Numbered from the stretch's first letter, positions 8,083-17,169 are shown. The stretch is 38,520 nt of DNA from an uncultured Loktanella sp. (GCA_937132065.1 CAKZNT010000029.1:1-38520); one strand, 5' to 3'. Made by a program: numbers and translations. Notes: generated by a model not told the origin, from the letters alone.

Positions 8083-9120
8083 TCAAATCGTCGCGCCCTC
8101 GAAGCCTTGCAGCACGTTTACAGTGTTCACGCCGACCTCTTCCACTGCATAGCCACCTTCAAGCAGGAACACCGTCGGCAGGTTCAGTTGTGCAAGGCTG
8201 CTGCCATAGTCGGTGAAATCGTCGCTTTTCAGCTTAAAGAAACTGATCGGGTCGTTTTCATAAGTGTCCAGCCCAAGCGAGACAATCAGCACATCCGCAT
8301 TGAATTCGGTGATCTGTGTGAGAGCATCGTCCAGTCTGGATTTCCAGACCGAATAGGGCGTGTTTGGTGGCAATGGATAATTTGCAGTGAACCCAAGACC
8401 TGCGCCGATCCCACGTTCATCCGCGTGACCCAAGAAATGTGGGAATGCGTCCATCGGGTCGCCGTGAAGTGACAGGAAAAACACGTCATCACGATCATAG
8501 AATATTTGCTGCGTCCCGTTCCCGTGATGGAAATCGACATCCAAGATCGCCACGCGGTTTGCGCCATTGTCGCGCGCGTGTTGCGCTGCGATTGCTGCGT
8601 TGTTCAAAAAGCAATACCCGCCAAACTGGTCGTGCGCCGCGTGATGGCCGGGCGGACGGCACAGGCCAAAGGCCGCCCGATCTCCACCAAGCACCAAATC
8701 TGTTGCCGTCAATGCCACGTCTTTCGCTGCGAGTGCTGCTTCCCATGTGCCTTGCGACACGGTGGTTTCTGCGGCCAATGCGTAGTAACCGATCTTGCCT
8801 TCGATAAATCTCGGGATATGCGGGGAATTCATCGTGCGCGTGGGCCAACAGTTTGCGATTGCCTCACCACCGTAACCTGCCGCGGCCCATTCTGCGGCAC
8901 AGGTTCTTAGAAATTCGACATATCCTGCGTCATGAACAGCCAGCACCGGTGCCATGCCAAAGTCGTTTGGCGCGATCACTTCGCCCAACTGCTGCGATCG
9001 CACGCGGTCAAGAATGATCTCTGCCCGACGCGGGCATTCGAACGGGGCGACGAGTCCGCCTTCGTGGATTTCGATCTTGGCATCGCGAAGCTTGTGCTTT
9101 TCAGAATAGACGGTTCGCAT
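8083..9120 (-). CDS. Acetylpolyamine amidohydrolase / class II histone-deacetylase-like
   Basis: About 345 residues of the arginase/deacetylase fold. The zinc-enzyme motifs are intact: RPPGHHA (the His pair), CFLNNAAIAA, LDVDFHHGNGTQQIF with Asp and His zinc ligands, SLGLDTYENDP with the third (Asp) ligand, and LEGGY with the catalytic-site Tyr. The N-terminal loop PTRTMNSPHIPRFIEGKIGYYALA resembles bacterial acetylpolyamine amidohydrolases, which hydrolyse N-acetylputrescine and related amides. The neighbouring polyamine operon supports that substrate over a protein substrate. I chose ATG 9120, which follows a GGGGGCGAAAG stretch; a longer form from 9150 is possible. It is transcribed away from the aconitase X gene. 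Confidence 0.88.
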   Translation of the reverse strand: MRTVYSEKHKLRDAKIEIHEGGLVAPFECPRRAEIILDRVRSQQLGEVIAPNDFGMAPVLAVHDAGYVEFLRTCAAEWAAAGYGGEAIANCWPTRTMNSPHIPRFIEGKIGYYALAAETTVSQGTWEAALAAKDVALTATDLVLGGDRAAFGLCRPPGHHAAHDQFGGYCFLNNAAIAAQHARDNGANRVAILDVDFHHGNGTQQIFYDRDDVFFLSLHGDPMDAFPHFLGHADERGIGAGLGFTANYPLPPNTPYSVWKSRLDDALTQITEFNADVLIVSLGLDTYENDPISFFKLKSDDFTDYGSSLAQLNLPTVFLLEGGYAVEEVGVNTVNVLQGFEGATI

Positions 9121-9403
9121 TCTTTCGCCCCCTTCAGGTTCGGTCGGCATGAAATGTTATGCATGTGTTTTGTAGCTGGAGTTTTTGACACGAAACAGCC
9201 TCCATATACTGCGTTCGCAAAAACATTCTCGCAATCGCAGTTAGTCACACAGACCTTGCGTCGCCTTCACTTTGCCAACATGGTTGCAGGGGCACATATC
9301 TGGCTGCGAGAGCCGCGATGTTCAAAGACCACCCAGCACGAATGGCGGTGTTGTTGTTCGTGGCGCGCAATACAGATGCTGCACTTAGTCTAATGAAAGA
9401 CCT
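9121..9403. other. Non-coding stretch between divergent genes
   Basis: About 280 bp between the start of the amidohydrolase gene (minus) and the aconitase X gene (plus). I see no credible gene here on either strand. A TTGACA at 9185-9190 and a TATACT at 9205-9210 look like promoter boxes on the plus strand, but their 14-bp spacing is too short to be convincing. Both promoters presumably lie in this stretch. Confidence 0.5.
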
Positions 9404-11104
9404 TTGATTGATGGCTGCGGCGTGAACACCCTTTTTGTGGATAATGTCACCAAAGGTGACGTCCTGCACTGCGAGACAGGGCTAAGTTTTTGGGGCGGTG
9501 TCGACCCTGAAACGGGCGTGATTATTGACGCCCATCATCCTGATCATGGGACATCACTGGCGGGGCGGATCGTTTTGATGCCAACCTCGCGGGGATCGTG
9601 CAGTGGCAGCGGCGTCTTGCTGCAACTTGCGCGGGGTGGCAGAGCGCCTGCCGCGCTCGTTTTCCGCGAGACCGAAGAAATCCTGACCCTTGGTGCAATT
9701 ATTGCGGATCGGCTCTTTGCGCGGCCCGTTGCGGTTTTGCGCCTGACGCCAACGGCTTATGATGCCCTTGCCAAAGCGCCCATGGCAGAAATCAAGGGTG
9801 GGTCCCTCACCTTTTCCGGTCAGTCTCTGCCCTTAATGCGGCCCGATACAGACAGTATTTCTCTGCGTGACGCGGACAAAAACATGCGCGCTGGGCATGA
9901 CGGGCCAGCCCGCCAAATCGCGATGGACGTGCTATGCCTGATGGCGGCGGCGCAGGGGGCAAGTGAACTTATTGATGTGTCGCGGGGGCATATTGATGGC
10001 TGTATTCTGGCCCATGATGCCAATCTCGACTTTGCCGAAAAGATGCAAGAAATGGGCGCGCAAACCCTTATTCCGACGACAATTAATGCCATTTCGGTGG
10101 ACCGCGAGAACTGGACGACCCAAGGCGTTGTTCCCGACTTCGGCATAAAGGCAAGCCGCCTTGCCGATGCTTATGTCAACATGGGTGCGCAGCCAACGTT
10201 CACATGTGCGCCCTATCTACTGGACGATGCGCCCCGACAGGGTGAAGCGATCGGATGGTCGGAATCCAACGCTGTGATCTATGCGAACTCGGTCTTGGGC
10301 GCGCGCACGCAAAAGCATCCTGACTACCTTGATCTGTTCATTGCGATGACGGGCCGTGCCCCCAAGACCGGCGTTTATCTTGCTGAAAAACGCGTGCCAA
10401 TCTGCGAGATCAATGTCGCGGTTCCGGATGAATTTGACGACGCGCTCTGGCCGATGCTGGGGTGGCTGGCTGGTGCGAAATCACCGACGGGCATTCCTGT
10501 TTTGACCGGACTTGAGGCGCTCACGGCGACGCCTGACGACCTCAAGGCGCTTTGCGCCGCCTTTGGCACAACGTCCGCCGCACCTATGCTGCACGTGCGG
10601 GGCCATACGCCAGAAGGCGATCAGTCGTCCGTTGATGGCCTGCCGCGGTTTGAAATAACACGGGCCGATCTTGTCCAGCTATGGCAAGAGTTTAACATTG
10701 CAGATGGACAAATTGATCTCGTCGCAATTGGCAGTCCTCACGCCTCTCTGTCTGAGTGCCGCAGGTTCGCGCAATTGATGGGAGATGCGCAATGTCACGC
10801 GGGAACGCAGGCAATTTTGACTGTTGGTCGCACGGTTCATGCTGACCTGAAGAAAGACGGCACACTGGACAGGCTTAAACATGCGGGTGTCCAAGTGTTT
10901 CCTGATCTTTGCTGGTGTTCGATCACCGAGCCGGTTTTCCCCTCCGCTGCGTCAGTGTTGATGACAAATTCGGGAAAATACGCGCATTACGGTAAAGGCC
11001 TAACTGGTCGAGACGTCAGGTTCGGAAGCCTAAGAAACTGCGTGCGCGCCGCGATAACGGGGCGCGCGGATGCAGGGCTACCTTGGTGGCTTGCCGAACC
11101 TTAG
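9404..11104 (+). CDS. acnX: Fused aconitase X, probable cis-3-hydroxy-L-proline dehydratase
   Basis: A 560-residue protein with the small swivel domain (DUF126) at the N-terminus joined to the large catalytic domain (DUF521). The small domain shows GLSFWGGVDPETG, HHPDHGTSLAGR, PTSRGSCSGSGVL and VFRETEEILTLGAI. The large domain shows the DISRGH-like DVSRGHIDGC, IPTTINAIS, CAPYLL, GWSESNAVIYANSVLGARTQKHPDYLDL, and a late DLCWCSITEPVFP carrying Cys that may ligate iron. Fused AcnX proteins of this size in bacteria have been characterised as cis-3-hydroxy-L-proline dehydratases; the archaeal split form is a mevalonate-5-phosphate dehydratase. No proline-related partner gene is adjacent, so the substrate is inferred. 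The start is unsure: TTG at 9404 with a close GAAAGA, or GTG at 9422. Neighbours on both sides run on the minus strand, so it is a single-gene unit. Confidence 0.85.
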   Translation: MIDGCGVNTLFVDNVTKGDVLHCETGLSFWGGVDPETGVIIDAHHPDHGTSLAGRIVLMPTSRGSCSGSGVLLQLARGGRAPAALVFRETEEILTLGAIIADRLFARPVAVLRLTPTAYDALAKAPMAEIKGGSLTFSGQSLPLMRPDTDSISLRDADKNMRAGHDGPARQIAMDVLCLMAAAQGASELIDVSRGHIDGCILAHDANLDFAEKMQEMGAQTLIPTTINAISVDRENWTTQGVVPDFGIKASRLADAYVNMGAQPTFTCAPYLLDDAPRQGEAIGWSESNAVIYANSVLGARTQKHPDYLDLFIAMTGRAPKTGVYLAEKRVPICEINVAVPDEFDDALWPMLGWLAGAKSPTGIPVLTGLEALTATPDDLKALCAAFGTTSAAPMLHVRGHTPEGDQSSVDGLPRFEITRADLVQLWQEFNIADGQIDLVAIGSPHASLSECRRFAQLMGDAQCHAGTQAILTVGRTVHADLKKDGTLDRLKHAGVQVFPDLCWCSITEPVFPSAASVLMTNSGKYAHYGKGLTGRDVRFGSLRNCVRAAITGRADAGLPWWLAEP

Positions 11105-11181
11105 ACCGTTCGTGCATTCAGCACGCTGTTATGCGGATCACCGAGATGACAAGCAGCCGTAGGTTTGCGAAAGCTTTGACG

Positions 11182-12468
11182 CTACCGCTCGAACCGATCT
11201 CGCAGGGAATAATAGGCCATGCCAACCGCAATCATCAGGCTACCAATGGTGCGACCAACGGGCAGGTTCCAGTGCTTACAGTTTTCAAAGATCGCAAATT
11301 CTGATCCGTCACCGCTGATGCATTCGGCGGTTATCTCAGCGAGAATGTGGCTTAGGGCTATGCCGTGCCCGCTATAGCCTTGCACGTAGAATACGTTCGC
11401 GCCGATACGTCCGACTTGCGGAATGCGGTTCAGAATGATCCCGTCCATCCCCGACCAACTATAGTCGATGTCGATCCCTTTGAGCCGTGGAAAGGTGCGC
11501 TCGAGAGCTGGGCGCAACTCGCGCGCGACGTCTTGGCTATCGCGCCCCGAGTAATTTGTCCCGCCACCGAACATCACCCTTTTGTCAGCGGTAAGCCGAT
11601 AGTAATCCAAGACGAAGCGTCCGTCATAGACCGCAAGATCATGCGGATTGAGCGCGGCTGCGTCAGCGTCTGACAGGGGCGCGGTGGCCATGTTCGCGAG
11701 GGACGCGGGGAACAGTTTGCCGCGTAGCTTTGGTTGTTCAAGCAGGTGGTAGGCGTTGCCTGCAAGCATGATCTTATCCGCTTGCACCGACCCGTTTGCG
11801 GTCCTGATCACGGGTTTGGACCCATGTTCGATTGCGATAACTTTGCTGTTCTCGAAGACCTGCCCGCCGAGAGAGACCACCGCTTGCGCCTGCCCGAGGC
11901 AGAAATTCAGGGAATGCAGATGCATGTTTTTGCGATTGAGCAGGCCGCCGATGTAGAGGTCTGTTTCCAAGTAGTCAGGCATCTCGCCCTTGGACACCAT
12001 GGTCAGGTCGTCGCCCATGCCATTCGCACAGCCGAGTTCAAAGGTGGCCTGCAAATCGTCCAATTGTCCTGCCGTTAGGGCCGTTTGCAGATGTCCGAAC
12101 TTTAGATCGCAGTCGATGTTATACTTGGCCACCCGCTTGCGGATGATGTCGTGCCCGCGCCACCGCAGATCCCAAACGAAGTCCGCCGCCTTGTCACCGA
12201 GCGTGCGCCGGAACTCCCGTTCCATTGCCTTGTCGCCTGACAGGCTTCCTGTGATTTGCCCGCCGTTGCGTCCCGTCGCGCCCCACCCGATCTGGTTCGC
12301 CTCGCAGAGCACAACGCTTAGGCCCCGCTCTGCCAGCTCTAGTGCGGTCGCCACGCCTGTGAACCCGCCGCCGATTATCGCGACGTCAGCCGTTAGATCG
12401 CTCTCCAGCTTTGGAAAGCGCGCATCCGGATTGGCGGTGGCCGCGTAATAGGACGAGGTGTGCTCCAT
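11182..12468 (-). CDS. puuB: FAD-dependent gamma-glutamylputrescine oxidase-like (PuuB paralogue 1)
   Basis: A 428-residue DAO-family flavoprotein. The dinucleotide-binding DVAIIGGGFTGVATALELAERG starts near residue 28, followed by IGWGATGRNGGQI, the hallmark of PuuB/OrdL oxidases. The C-terminal YSWSGMDGIILNRIPQVGR and QGYSGHGIALSH complete the FAD domain. PuuB oxidises gamma-glutamylputrescine to the aminoaldehyde with release of ammonia and hydrogen peroxide. It is the last gene of the minus-strand polyamine operon, and its ATG overlaps the stop of the amidotransferase gene (TAATG). It is one of three such genes in this operon; exact substrates may differ. Confidence 0.87.
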   Translation of the reverse strand: MEHTSSYYAATANPDARFPKLESDLTADVAIIGGGFTGVATALELAERGLSVVLCEANQIGWGATGRNGGQITGSLSGDKAMEREFRRTLGDKAADFVWDLRWRGHDIIRKRVAKYNIDCDLKFGHLQTALTAGQLDDLQATFELGCANGMGDDLTMVSKGEMPDYLETDLYIGGLLNRKNMHLHSLNFCLGQAQAVVSLGGQVFENSKVIAIEHGSKPVIRTANGSVQADKIMLAGNAYHLLEQPKLRGKLFPASLANMATAPLSDADAAALNPHDLAVYDGRFVLDYYRLTADKRVMFGGGTNYSGRDSQDVARELRPALERTFPRLKGIDIDYSWSGMDGIILNRIPQVGRIGANVFYVQGYSGHGIALSHILAEITAECISGDGSEFAIFENCKHWNLPVGRTIGSLMIAVGMAYYSLRDRFER

Positions 12469-13145
12469 TACCGCGGCTTCTTGAAGAAGGCCTCGACCGT
12501 GTCAGCGAAACTGACGCGTGTGAGTGGATCGTCCTTGGCTGCGATTGCCCCGTCCTGAATCGGCTGCGGCAGGTTTTTCCCGCGTGCCTCCAGTAGGTCG
12601 CCCATGAAATCGGCTGTAAATTCGGGGTGCGGTTGGATGGTCAAAGCCTGATCACCATAAACCAGAAAAGCGTTTTCACAGAAGTCGGATGACCCGACCA
12701 CGGTGGCCGTTTCGGGTCGCTGCGTGACCTGATCCTGATGCCATGCGACCATTTTCTGATCACCGAAAAGTTCGCTTTTGTAGGCTGTTGGCCCAACGGA
12801 CCAGCCGCCCGAAAACTTCTCGACCTTGCCGCCAAGAGCCTGCGCGAGGATCTGGTGACCAAAGCACACGCCGAAAATCGGCAATTTTGCCGCGAAGATC
12901 GCCCGCAGAAAATCTTCGAGCGGTGGAATCCAGTCGTGGTCTTCATACGCCCCGAACCGCGAGCCAGTGATCAGCCAACCGTCTGCGTCTTGTGGCGATG
13001 ACGGGAACTTTCCATCGAGGACTTCATAGGTGACGAATTCAAAGCCGCGCCCGTCGAGGTAGCGTTTGAAGAACTCGTCGTAGTCGCCATGCTTGTCGCG
13101 GATGCTATCGGGAGAGCGCCCAGTTTGTAGAATACCAATTTTCAT
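12468..13145 (-). CDS. Class I glutamine amidotransferase-like protein, candidate gamma-glutamyl hydrolase
   Basis: 225 residues of the GATase1 fold related to the GMP-synthase amidotransferase domain. The nucleophile is C94 in GVCFGHQ, and H173 and E175 lie in QPHPEF, giving a complete triad. In the Puu pathway, gamma-glutamyl-GABA must be hydrolysed to glutamate and GABA; E. coli does this with PuuD, also a class I GATase-fold enzyme. No canonical PuuD is in the window and this gene lies inside the puu operon, so I infer that it fills that step. The fold is certain, the role is inferred. Confidence 0.8.
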   Translation of the reverse strand: MKIGILQTGRSPDSIRDKHGDYDEFFKRYLDGRGFEFVTYEVLDGKFPSSPQDADGWLITGSRFGAYEDHDWIPPLEDFLRAIFAAKLPIFGVCFGHQILAQALGGKVEKFSGGWSVGPTAYKSELFGDQKMVAWHQDQVTQRPETATVVGSSDFCENAFLVYGDQALTIQPHPEFTADFMGDLLEARGKNLPQPIQDGAIAAKDDPLTRVSFADTVEAFFKKPR

Positions 13146-13154
13146 TTTCTGTTC

Positions 13155-14123
13155 CTAAGTCCGTCCGACTTTTGCGGTTTTTGCGCCTGCTTTTTCGGCC
13201 AAAACACAAAGCCAGTCATGGGCGACATGTGCGGCTGCAATTGCTGTAATTTCAGACGTGTCGAAGGGCGGCGACACCTCGACGATATCCATTCCAACGA
13301 GGTTGAGATCAACAAGCCCGCGGATCACCTCAAGCCCCTGCCAAGACGCAAGCCCCCCCGGAACGGGTGTGCCCGTGCCCGGAGCGAATGCCGGATCAAG
13401 CCCGTCGATGTCAAAACTGACGTAGACGGGCGCGTTGCCTGCCCGCTCCTTTGCGATGTCGATCGCCGCGTGAATACCGTGACGGTGAATCCACGGGCTG
13501 CTCAGGATTTCAAAGCCGTGATCGCTATCGTTGTAGGTCCGTAGGCCGATCTGCGTCGATTTGCTCGGGTCGATGATCCCGTCAGCGGCCGCGCGCGCAA
13601 ACATCGTGCCATGGTCCATCGCCACGCCATCATCTTCCCATGTGTCGCAATGGGCGTCGAACTGGATAAGCGCTATCGGCCCGTGCTTTTCGGCGTGCGC
13701 CTTGAGCAGTGGGTAGGCGATCGAATGGTCGCCCCCCATTGTCAAAAGCTTCGTGCCAGTCGCGATGATCTCAGCGGCCTGTGCGTGGATTGCGGGGTGC
13801 ACCGTTGCGGGGTGGTGCGGGTCAAGCATGACATCGCCAAAGTCCACCACGTTGAGCGTGTCAAAGGGGTCAAACCCCCATGGAAACGCCTTTAGCTCGG
13901 CCAGTTGCACCGAGGCCTCGCGGATCGCGCGTGGCCCCAAACGCGTGCCCGGACGATACGTTACTGCGCTGTCGTATGGCACGCCCAACACGGCCACATC
14001 GACACCGTTCAGGTCGCGGCTATAGGTGCGGCGCAGAAAGCTCAGTGCGCCGCCATATGTCATCTCGAACCACCGCCCTTTCGGGTCGGTTTTGCGAAAC
14101 GCTTGGTCACCGTTGTCAGGCAT
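13155..14123 (-). CDS. speB: Ureohydrolase, probable agmatinase
   Basis: 322 residues of the arginase/agmatinase family with the full dimanganese site: GGDHS, QFDAHCDTWED and SFDIDGLDPAFAPGTGTP. PGTRLGPRAIREAS near the N-terminus is typical of agmatinase-like enzymes. Agmatinase releases urea from agmatine and yields putrescine, which would feed PuuA encoded in the same operon. Guanidinobutyrase and guanidinopropionase share these motifs, so the substrate is not settled. It lies 7 bp downstream of the puuB paralogue 2 gene and 9 bp upstream of the amidotransferase gene. Confidence 0.85.
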   Translation of the reverse strand: MPDNGDQAFRKTDPKGRWFEMTYGGALSFLRRTYSRDLNGVDVAVLGVPYDSAVTYRPGTRLGPRAIREASVQLAELKAFPWGFDPFDTLNVVDFGDVMLDPHHPATVHPAIHAQAAEIIATGTKLLTMGGDHSIAYPLLKAHAEKHGPIALIQFDAHCDTWEDDGVAMDHGTMFARAAADGIIDPSKSTQIGLRTYNDSDHGFEILSSPWIHRHGIHAAIDIAKERAGNAPVYVSFDIDGLDPAFAPGTGTPVPGGLASWQGLEVIRGLVDLNLVGMDIVEVSPPFDTSEITAIAAAHVAHDWLCVLAEKAGAKTAKVGRT

Positions 14124-14130
14124 TATATTC

Positions 14131-15438
14131 TCACAATCCGAATTTATCTTTAAAGCCGTAATACCAAGACCCGATCATGGAGTAGGGCACGCGGAACATG
14201 CGCCCGCCAGGGAAGGGGATGTAGGGGACTTTTTCGAAGACATCGTAGCGGCTTGCGTCGCCGGAGATTGCTTCGGCGAGGATGCGCCCGAATGTGTGTG
14301 ATCCGGTGACGCCGTGCCCTGAATAGCCATGCGCGAAGTAGGTGTTATCGTTCAGGCGCCCCATCTGCGGCACGCGGCTGAACGACAGCGCGAAGTTTCC
14401 GCTCCATGCATGTTCGATCTTGGTGTTGACCAGTTCGGGGAACACCTTGTTCATGTTCTTACGCAACTTGGCCTCGATGTCGCGCGGGTCGGCCCCGCCG
14501 TAGACTGTGCCGCCCCCAAAGAGCAGGCGATTGTCAGCGGACAGGCGGTAGTAGTCCAAGATGTAGCGAATATCCTCGACGCAGGTATCGGTCGGCAGCA
14601 GCCGTTTGGCCATCTCGTCGGAGAGCTGCTCGGTTGCCATCACTTGCGTCGAAACGGGCATCACGCGTGACGTCAGCTTAGGCACGACTTTGCCAAGGTA
14701 GGCGTTACCGCAGAGAACAACGGTTTTGCAGGTGATTGACCCTGTTTCGGTCTTTACCACGGGGCGCGCGGCCTCGTAGTCGACGTCGATGACGCGCGAC
14801 ATTTCAAAGATCGTGCCGCCGTTCTTTTCAAAGGCATCAGCCTCGCCCAAGGCAAGGTTGAGCGGGTGCATGTGACCGCCTGCGTGGTCGATCATCCCGC
14901 CTGCATACATATCAGACCCGACATAGTCGCCGATCTGGTCTTTGCTCACCATTTCTTGGGTGTTCAGCCCGTAGCCCTGCCACAGCGCCAAACGCTCTTC
15001 GAGTTCGCGCATGTGGGTGTCGGTGCATGCTGTGAACAGGTTCGTCGGCTTGTAGTCGCATTGGATGTCGTAGGTTTTGATCCGCTCGCGGATGATCTCC
15101 CCGCCTTCCATGACGATGCCCGCGACAAAGTTTGCGGTGTCTTGCCCATAGCGGCGTTTGATCGTTTGCAAAGAGGCATTCAGGCCGTTCACGACCTGTC
15201 CGCCGTTGCGCCCAGATGCGCCCCAGCCGATACGCGCCCCTTCTACAATCGCTACGTTATGCCCTTGTTCGGCAAGGTGTAGCGCGGTCGATAGCCCCGA
15301 GTAACCCGCGCCGACAACGCAGACGTCAAAGGTGTGATCGCCCGCAAGTGCGGGGCGCAGGGTGCGTGTATTGGCAGATGCCGCGTAGTAGCTAGTAGTG
15401 TGGTCACCATTGCCCGCATAGGCAGTTGCAGAGGTCAT
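14131..15438 (-). CDS. puuB: FAD-dependent gamma-glutamylputrescine oxidase-like (PuuB paralogue 2)
   Basis: 435 residues with the same architecture as the other two oxidases: DVCVVGAGYSGLSTALHLAEQG, IGWGASGRNGGQVVNG, a C-terminal IEHAWSGNFALSFSRVPQMGR and HGYSGHGVTGSH. It is expected to oxidise a gamma-glutamylated amine made by the glutamine-synthetase-like enzyme encoded immediately before it; the start and stop overlap (TGATG), which pairs the two genes. Of the three paralogues it begins with the PuuB-like SYYAASAN segment, which resembles paralogue 1 more than paralogue 3. Confidence 0.88.
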   Translation of the reverse strand: MTSATAYAGNGDHTTSYYAASANTRTLRPALAGDHTFDVCVVGAGYSGLSTALHLAEQGHNVAIVEGARIGWGASGRNGGQVVNGLNASLQTIKRRYGQDTANFVAGIVMEGGEIIRERIKTYDIQCDYKPTNLFTACTDTHMRELEERLALWQGYGLNTQEMVSKDQIGDYVGSDMYAGGMIDHAGGHMHPLNLALGEADAFEKNGGTIFEMSRVIDVDYEAARPVVKTETGSITCKTVVLCGNAYLGKVVPKLTSRVMPVSTQVMATEQLSDEMAKRLLPTDTCVEDIRYILDYYRLSADNRLLFGGGTVYGGADPRDIEAKLRKNMNKVFPELVNTKIEHAWSGNFALSFSRVPQMGRLNDNTYFAHGYSGHGVTGSHTFGRILAEAISGDASRYDVFEKVPYIPFPGGRMFRVPYSMIGSWYYGFKDKFGL

Positions 15439-16787
15439 CAGACAGTCTCCAAATAAGCGTGATATTCTGCCCCGGACACAATGCCGAGGAAGTGTTGTAA
15501 TTCTTGGTGTTTTGCTTGTGCGTAGAGTCGCACCAAAAGCGGGTCGAAAATCCGCGCTACCATTGGCCCCGATCTAAACGCTTCGATCGCGGTTAGCCAG
15601 TCCATTGGAAGCTGGGGCGTGTCGGCCTCGTAGGCGTTCCCCTTGAGCGGCGGCGGCGGTGCGATTTTGTCTTCCATCCCGATCAGGGCCGCACCCAGAA
15701 TGGCGGAAAGCATCAGGTAGGGGTTTGCATCTGCGCCTGCGACGCGGTGCTCGATCCGGCGCGCGGCATGAGGCCCACCCGGAATGCGGATAGCACAGGT
15801 GCGGTTTTCATAGCCCCACGCGATGCCAGTGGGCGCATGTGCGCCGGGCCGCATCCGCCGATAACTGTTCTGGTGGGGGGCAAAGATCAAGGTGCTTTCT
15901 TCCATCGCGGCAACCAGTCCGCCCACGGCAAACTTCAGCGCTTCGGAGCCTTCCTCTGTGCCATTGTCGAAAATGTTTTGGCCTGTTTCATCCAAGACAG
16001 AGAAGTGCACGTGCAAGCCATTGCCCGCAGAGTCGCCAAAAGGTTTGGCCATAAACGTGGCGTGAAATCCGTGCTGGCGCGCAATGCTTTTGACGATGGT
16101 TTTGAACAAGAGCGCATCATCTGCGGCCTTCATCGGATCGGCGGAGTGAAGCAAGTTGATTTCGAACTGGCCTGCGCCACCCTCTGAAATGGCGGAGTCG
16201 GCGGCGATGTCATGCGCGTGGCAGGCAACGTAAATATCGTCAAAGAAGTCGCTTAAGGAATCCAGTTCGGTGACCGATAGAATGTTGTCCATGCCCAGCG
16301 AGCGATGCGCATCGGGTAGGGTCGGTGTCTGCGGAATACCGTTTGTCACAGAGGTCAGATAGAACTCCATTTCGGTGGCAACAACGGGGGTTAGTCCCTT
16401 GTCTTTGTAACGCTTGGTGATCGCGGCCAAAGCCTGACGGGAATCCGCGCCAACGGGTTTGCCGTTTTCCTTGCCGAGCATCACTTGCAGGAGGCCTGAC
16501 GGCTTTTTGTCCCACGTCCGCGCGATAACGCCGCGCCCTGTTGCGACACAAATCCCGTCAGCATCCCCGGTCTCGAACACCAGTTCGCTGTCTTCGATAT
16601 CACGTCCGAAAATGTCGAGGGTGCAAGCCGATTGTGGCATGCGAACGCCCCCGTTGAGCGCCTTTTCCAACTGATCGACGGGCACGCGCTTACCGCGCAG
16701 CACGCCGTTGATGTCGCAAACAGCAACAGTGATCGAATCGACATCGGGGTTGTCGGACAGCCAGTCTTGTGCGTTTTGAGATGTCAC
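15438..16787 (-). CDS. puuA: Glutamine-synthetase-like gamma-glutamylpolyamine synthetase (PuuA paralogue 1)
   Basis: 449 residues of the glutamine synthetase superfamily. Catalytic-domain motifs are present: VATEMEFYL, SEGGAGQFEINL, GNGLHVHFSV, APHQNSYRRMRPG and the arginine-bearing NRTCAIRIPGGPHAARRIEHR followed by ADANPYLMLSAIL. PuuA ligates glutamate to putrescine or a related amine using ATP, the entry step of the pathway. The N-terminus carries CDINGVLRGKRVP, typical of this non-canonical clade. It follows the cupin gene by 30 bp and overlaps puuB paralogue 2. A second synthetase is encoded two genes upstream, so the pair may divide substrates such as putrescine, spermidine or monoamines. 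Confidence 0.87.
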   Translation of the reverse strand: MTSQNAQDWLSDNPDVDSITVAVCDINGVLRGKRVPVDQLEKALNGGVRMPQSACTLDIFGRDIEDSELVFETGDADGICVATGRGVIARTWDKKPSGLLQVMLGKENGKPVGADSRQALAAITKRYKDKGLTPVVATEMEFYLTSVTNGIPQTPTLPDAHRSLGMDNILSVTELDSLSDFFDDIYVACHAHDIAADSAISEGGAGQFEINLLHSADPMKAADDALLFKTIVKSIARQHGFHATFMAKPFGDSAGNGLHVHFSVLDETGQNIFDNGTEEGSEALKFAVGGLVAAMEESTLIFAPHQNSYRRMRPGAHAPTGIAWGYENRTCAIRIPGGPHAARRIEHRVAGADANPYLMLSAILGAALIGMEDKIAPPPPLKGNAYEADTPQLPMDWLTAIEAFRSGPMVARIFDPLLVRLYAQAKHQELQHFLGIVSGAEYHAYLETV

Positions 16788-16817
16788 GATGATAGCCTTA
16801 CTTTGTTGTGGGGTGCT

Positions 16818-17162
16818 TTATTCGAAAGAAGCGTAAATTTTGGTGACGTTTTCGTTGGACTTCCAAACGCCAGAGAAGCCTGACGGAATGACAAATGCAT
16901 CGCCTTTGGCGTGGGTGGTTTGTGTGCCGTCCGCGCCTGTTAGGGTGACGCTTCCTGCGACGATCACGCAGAGTTCGTCTTCGGTGTAGTTCACCGAAAG
17001 CTCACAGGGGCCGCTGCTCCAATGGCCGACATGGAATTGATCCGTGCCGTTGGAGAAGGCGTGCCACAGCTTTGTCGCGCTTTCGCCTGACAGCAGTTTG
17101 TCTTGCGCGATTTCCCCCGCCTCTGGCGTGCCGTTTGTGTTGATCGAAATTACCTTGGTCAT
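16818..17162 (-). CDS. Small cupin-domain protein of the polyamine operon
   Basis: 114 residues forming a single RmlC-like cupin barrel of the cupin_3 (DUF861) type: GPCELSVNYTEDELCVIVAGSVTLTGADG followed by GDAFVIPSGFSGVWKSNENVTKIYA. Proteins of this kind are common in polyamine catabolic operons. The biochemical role is not known to me; a binding or regulatory role for a polyamine derivative is only a guess. I chose the ATG at 17162, which has GAGG five bases upstream and lies just after the puuB paralogue 3 stop. A longer in-frame reading to 17399 runs inside the puuB gene and is not credible. Confidence 0.8.
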   Translation of the reverse strand: MTKVISINTNGTPEAGEIAQDKLLSGESATKLWHAFSNGTDQFHVGHWSSGPCELSVNYTEDELCVIVAGSVTLTGADGTQTTHAKGDAFVIPSGFSGVWKSNENVTKIYASFE

Positions 17163-17169
17163 GAGAGCC

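Noticed and set aside
8059-8085. Hairpin TGAGGCG…CGCCTCA between the converging yjhC and deacetylase genes
   Set aside because: Only seven base pairs with a 13-base loop, and no T-run follows it on either strand, so I do not call it a terminator.
9185-9210. TTGACA and TATACT as a promoter for the aconitase X gene
   Set aside because: The spacing is 14 bp, too short for a normal sigma-70 promoter, and the gene begins about 200 bp downstream.
8932-9393. Plus-strand reading frame of 153 codons across the divergent region
   Set aside because: Half of it is antisense to the deacetylase gene, and the rest is Cys/Arg/Trp-rich with no domain; it looks non-coding.
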